Of a stretch of 45,032 bases of DNA, positions 42,498 through 45,032 are shown piece by piece. Position numbers and translations under genes: made by a program. Source of the DNA: an uncultured bacterium (lineage in GTDB: Bacteria > Bacillota > Clostridia > Lachnospirales > Lachnospiraceae); contig CAMFGH010000010.1 of assembly GCA_945949875.1 (NCBI GenBank), forward strand, positions 1 to 45,032, in the 5' to 3' direction. Under the pieces are notes generated by a model. The model did not search any database, had not been told where the DNA came from, and was given only the letters and a program-made list of their open reading frames with translations. Every line of letters starts with the position of its first letter. The stretch's first letter is position 1.

Positions 42498-44158
42498 TTC
42501 AGAAATAATCCTTTACATTGATTGATAAAAATATGTGCTCCAAATGCAGCATTAGGCAGGACAAAGATTGCATAAGGTAAAATATAGCGTCCGCTGGCTT
42601 CCCAGGCAGTGTAAACCAGAAAACCGCCAAAAGCTGTCAGAAGAAACAGTAAGTGGCAGGGGGAATTCTGGATCAGGCCAGTATCTAATCCGGACGTTTC
42701 GGAAGTTACGTCGTACTTGCCGGAATCAAAATTGGATTTGCCGGATTTTAAGTCGCACTTGTCAAAGCTGAGATTAGGCATACCGTTTTTTCTCTTCCGC
42801 TGGAATTTCGGGAGCAGGGCAAGGCACCCTATGGCCGTGAAAAAATATAAAACAAGCTGATAGCCGGACATATATTCTATCAGTACATGATACAGGGAAC
42901 CGGAAAAACAGCTTTCTATTATAGGAAGGCGTTCTCCAAAAGAAACATAAATGGAATCAAAGATCGCCCAACCGGCATTGAGCCACTGATCCAGAAATTT
43001 TTCTGTCATGAAAGAAAGCGCATATCCGGGATGAGATAAAAAGAGATCCACCTGATGCTTATAGTCTGTCCAGCCGATTTCAGATGCAAGGTCTGCATCA
43101 TAATCTGCGGAAACCGTAAAGGTATCAAAGTTATATCCGCTGTAGTGACCGGGGCCCGCATCCGCTTCCATCAGTCCCATAGCCAGATAAGTGCTGGAAG
43201 GAATGCCGGAATTAAGTTCCGTCCGGGTGCGATTGGCGTACATGTGCTGTACCATAGGCAGTATCTGGGTAGATAATACCACCAAAATCAGAAACTGACT
43301 GATAAACAGGAGCTTTGCACGGGAGGAAAGTTCCCGGTGCATTTTTATCAAAAGCAAAACCGAAATAATCGTTAGTGCAATCAGGAAAATCAGGCTGTTT
43401 TTCCGCACCATCACACTCAGAGTGATGGCCAGGACAGACAGGATCCCATAGCGGATCTTTCCGGCTTTCCAGAAAGAAAGAAGCAGGGCACTGCCGGATA
43501 AGAGAAAAGCAAAGGATGGAATTTCACCGTAAATATAGGAACCATACATAATGAAAGGAATGCAGGACGCAGTCAGCAGAAGCCCGTAGATATGCACCTT
43601 TTTTTCTTTAAAAAAGTATCGGGATAAATGGTACTGGGAAATCGTACAAATGACCAGACAGATGGCATTGATCCCCTGCAGAATGTGGAAATTATCGTTT
43701 CTGACCAGACGGAAAATGAGTTCATAAAAAAAGGCCAGTCCAAGCTGGAAGGGATAGACAGAAAAGTAGGAATCCCGATAGGAGATAGCACTGAAATCGT
43801 TTTTGGCAAATTGCTTTGCCGCATAATAAACAGACCCGCAATCGGAGGCGGGACCGCTTTTAGAAAAATAGGTCCATAACATGGAGACGCAGAATACCCA
43901 GATACAGGTGAGAACCAGAAGGATTTGTGCACCGTGCTTCCGGTGGCTGAAAAACTCTCCCAGCAGCCAAAGCAAAAGGGCAAAGACAGCCAGAAACAGA
44001 AGGTTGAGGATTGGATTATCCCATGTAAGCTGAATGACAATTTCATAAGCATTTTTGACATAAGCTGTTTTCAGAAAAGCAGCTACAGCCAGGACGCTGA
44101 AAAGAATGGCACTCAGGTATTCTATTGCATGTACACAAAAATCATAAAACTTCTGCAT
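42482..44158 (-). CDS. Polytopic membrane protein, GT-C/GT39 glycosyltransferase-like
   Basis: The 558-residue protein has about eleven hydrophobic helices. The first outer loop has SGPASDCGSVYYAAKQFAKND and the sequence YRDSYFSVYPFQLGLAFFYELIFRL in part, both typical of dolichyl/polyprenyl-phosphate sugar mannosyltransferase-like proteins of GT39 or GT-C type. ASGRYILPYAIFVLPNAAFG at the end also fits. A hydrophilic cytoplasmic loop at about 460-495 has Ser/Asp/Lys-rich near-repeats (LSFDKCDLKSGKSNFDSGK). It is the first gene of a two-gene minus-strand operon. A TATAAT box on the minus strand lies near 44190. It may help make cell-wall or surface glycans. Confidence 0.7.
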   Translation of the reverse strand: MQKFYDFCVHAIEYLSAILFSVLAVAAFLKTAYVKNAYEIVIQLTWDNPILNLLFLAVFALLLWLLGEFFSHRKHGAQILLVLTCIWVFCVSMLWTYFSKSGPASDCGSVYYAAKQFAKNDFSAISYRDSYFSVYPFQLGLAFFYELIFRLVRNDNFHILQGINAICLVICTISQYHLSRYFFKEKKVHIYGLLLTASCIPFIMYGSYIYGEIPSFAFLLSGSALLLSFWKAGKIRYGILSVLAITLSVMVRKNSLIFLIALTIISVLLLIKMHRELSSRAKLLFISQFLILVVLSTQILPMVQHMYANRTRTELNSGIPSSTYLAMGLMEADAGPGHYSGYNFDTFTVSADYDADLASEIGWTDYKHQVDLFLSHPGYALSFMTEKFLDQWLNAGWAIFDSIYVSFGERLPIIESCFSGSLYHVLIEYMSGYQLVLYFFTAIGCLALLPKFQRKRKNGMPNLSFDKCDLKSGKSNFDSGKYDVTSETSGLDTGLIQNSPCHLLFLLTAFGGFLVYTAWEASGRYILPYAIFVLPNAAFGAHIFINQCKGLFLKWKKK

Positions 44159-44238
44159 AGGGACCTCTTTTTTGTTTTACATAATTATAGTTATTCTATC
44201 AAATTCAAAACGGAATGAACAGAGGTTTTCATTTTCCT

Positions 44239-44266
44239 TTGAAAAACATCATGCACATGTTAAAAT
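44239..44266 (+). promoter_or_regulatory. Promoter upstream of small membrane ORFs
   Basis: TTGAAA (44239-44244), 16 bp, TAAAAT (44261-44266) with a TGn extension. It is 34 nt upstream of the first small ORF and directs transcription to the right. Confidence 0.55.
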
Positions 44267-44299
44267 GAAAATATTGAAAACAAAGGAGGGTTTATCATC

Positions 44300-44407
44300 A
44301 TGAAATTATCAGGAATTGAAGGATTACTTTTTGGAGCGCTGGCTGGATTTGCAGTTCTTGTTGCGCTGATTGTTTTGCTGGTTGTATTTCTTACCAGAAA
44401 GAAATAG
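44300..44407 (+). CDS. 35-residue membrane peptide
   Basis: The frame from ATG 44300 to TAG 44407 has AAGGAGGG 9-16 nt upstream. It codes for a short N-terminus, one hydrophobic helix (LLFGALAGFAVLVALIVLLV) and a basic tail (FLTRKK). The strong ribosome binding site and promoter make it more likely real than chance. No family is recognised. Confidence 0.5.
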   Translation: MKLSGIEGLLFGALAGFAVLVALIVLLVVFLTRKK

Positions 44408-44446
44408 ATAAAAGACATTGGCAAGATGTCTGGGGGAGAGAAAAAG

Positions 44447-44602
44447 ATGGAGCACTCAAAAAAAATCACAATAAAGGTGATTCTTCTGATTTATATTATG
44501 TTGATGATCATCCGGATTACGCTGTCCAATATTTTGTCGCTTACTTTTGTGGTGCTGATTTCCAGATTTGCGAAAAAGAAGAAACATTCGGAAACATGTT
44601 GA
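44447..44602 (+). CDS. 51-residue membrane peptide
   Basis: The frame from ATG 44447 to TGA 44602 lies 39 nt after the previous small ORF, with GGGGGAGAG about 10-18 nt upstream. A basic start (HSKKITIK) is followed by about 28 hydrophobic residues and a basic end (RFAKKKKH). It is probably co-transcribed with its neighbour. The 21-nt repeats downstream begin within its last codons. Confidence 0.45.
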   Translation: MEHSKKITIKVILLIYIMLMIIRITLSNILSLTFVVLISRFAKKKKHSETC

Positions 44603-44651
44603 AATGATACAGAAATGTATTGAAATAATGCGGAAATATGTTGAAATAATT
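44589..44651 (+). repeat. Three 21-nt tandem repeats
   Basis: Units of the type cggaaatatgttgaaataa start at 44589, 44610 and 44631, with a partial fourth running into a palindrome. The first overlaps the stop codon of the small ORF. Confidence 0.85.
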
Positions 44652-44687
44652 CGGCAATATATCAAAACAGATTGATATATTGCCGAA
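44650..44687. terminator. 16-bp perfect palindrome, possible terminator
   Basis: TTCGGCAATATATCAA (44650-44665) and its exact complement (44672-44687) are separated by 6 nt. It is followed on the plus strand by an A/T-rich tract without a pure T run. It could end the small-ORF transcript or be a protein-binding palindrome. Confidence 0.5.
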
Positions 44688-44753
44688 AAATATTTATAAT
44701 GGAATAAAAGAAAAATGATATGGGATATATCAATTGATGGAAGAGGAATGTTT

Positions 44754-45032
44754 ATGAAGACGTGTAAAGAAAAAGCATATGAGTGGTGTGTTTCTGAACG
44801 TACAGTCACATATCTTTGTAACGAAAACAGAATTCCGGGAGCTGTGAAAGTCGGAAAAAGCTGGCAGCTGCCGGATGATGCAGAAAAACCAATTGATAAA
44901 AGAGTAAAAACCGGAAATTTTGTGAAGGAAGCGGAAAAGAAGGGCCAAAAGGCACTTCCTATAGGTATCTCCGATTATGTTCGTGCCCAATCGGAATATT
45001 ATTATGTGGATAAGACACTTCTGATCAAGGAA
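44754..45032 (+). CDS. HTH plus AAA-ATPase-like protein, N-terminal fragment
   Basis: The frame runs off the right edge; 93 residues are visible. Residues about 10-42 (CVSERTVTYLCNENRIPGAVKVGKSWQLP in part) look like an excisionase/MerR-type helix-turn-helix. From about residue 68, LPIGISDYVRAQSEYYYVDKTLLIKE matches in part the start of predicted AAA-ATPase (PF09820, DUF1703-linked) proteins common in gut Clostridia. ATG 44754 is chosen because AGAGG lies 7 nt upstream; ATG 44748 is in frame but too close. These proteins have poorly known roles. Confidence 0.75.
   Translation, partial: MKTCKEKAYEWCVSERTVTYLCNENRIPGAVKVGKSWQLPDDAEKPIDKRVKTGNFVKEAEKKGQKALPIGISDYVRAQSEYYYVDKTLLIKE

Overview
The window looks like the chromosome of a low-to-mid GC, anaerobic Gram-positive Clostridia, most likely a Lachnospiraceae gut bacterium. 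The reasons are the oxygen-independent (cobalt-early) corrin pathway with CbiK, CbiD and CbiG, strong AGGAGG-type ribosome binding sites, TTGAAA/TATAAT-type promoters, a lipobox-bearing metallochelatase, and the general style of the proteins. The assignment is inference; no rRNA or other marker gene is present.

Region 1 (1-168) is the 3' end of an FMN-binding-domain protein. Region 2 (223-23263) is one long plus-strand cobalamin/tetrapyrrole operon of about 23 kb. It runs from a TTGCCA-17-TAAAAT promoter, followed at once by four 22-bp direct repeats, to an intrinsic terminator. Gene order is cobC, cbiF, cobU, cobS, a second cobU-like gene, cbiB, cobD, cbiP, cobO, cbiC, cbiD, cbiG, cbiH, a cobK-cbiE fusion, a membrane glycosyltransferase-like gene, cbiT, cbiA, cobT, a precorrin-2 dehydrogenase, hemC, a cobA-hemD fusion, hemB and a small zinc-ribbon gene. 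The two missing corrin-ring steps lie nearby: cbiK (23312-24151, minus) and cbiL/cobI (36907-37710, plus). Together they cover the route from aminolevulinate to cobalamin, apart from aminolevulinate synthesis and lower-ligand (dimethylbenzimidazole) synthesis, which are not in the window.

Region 3 (24473-32620) holds an aldo/keto reductase, fructose-bisphosphate aldolase, and a potassium cluster: KtrB/TrkH, KtrA/TrkA, a 56-residue membrane peptide, KdpD and KdpE. No KdpFABC pump is visible. Region 4 (32671-36616, minus) is a FecCD/BtuCD-type ABC importer, probably for corrinoid, haem or siderophore, whose binding protein is an unusual fusion. Region 5 (36907-40509) holds cbiL, a 1.1-kb non-coding stretch with an adenosylcobalamin riboswitch and terminator, and a secreted CbiK-like lipoprotein. 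Region 6 (40521-45032) has two minus-strand polytopic membrane proteins of GT-C type, two very small membrane ORFs, and the start of an HTH-plus-AAA-ATPase protein.

The most striking pattern is that short tandem repeats have expanded all over the window. Inside genes the unit lengths are 12, 15, 18, 21 or 36 nt, always a multiple of three, and they add hydrophilic repeats to loops of otherwise conserved enzymes. Between genes the units are 13, 17, 21, 22 and 35 nt, mostly not multiples of three. Other points of interest are the riboswitch-controlled extracytoplasmic chelatase that appears to share a beta-type domain with the ABC binding protein, the highly structured cbiK leader with two mutually exclusive pairings, and the absence of any visible B12 riboswitch in front of the main operon.
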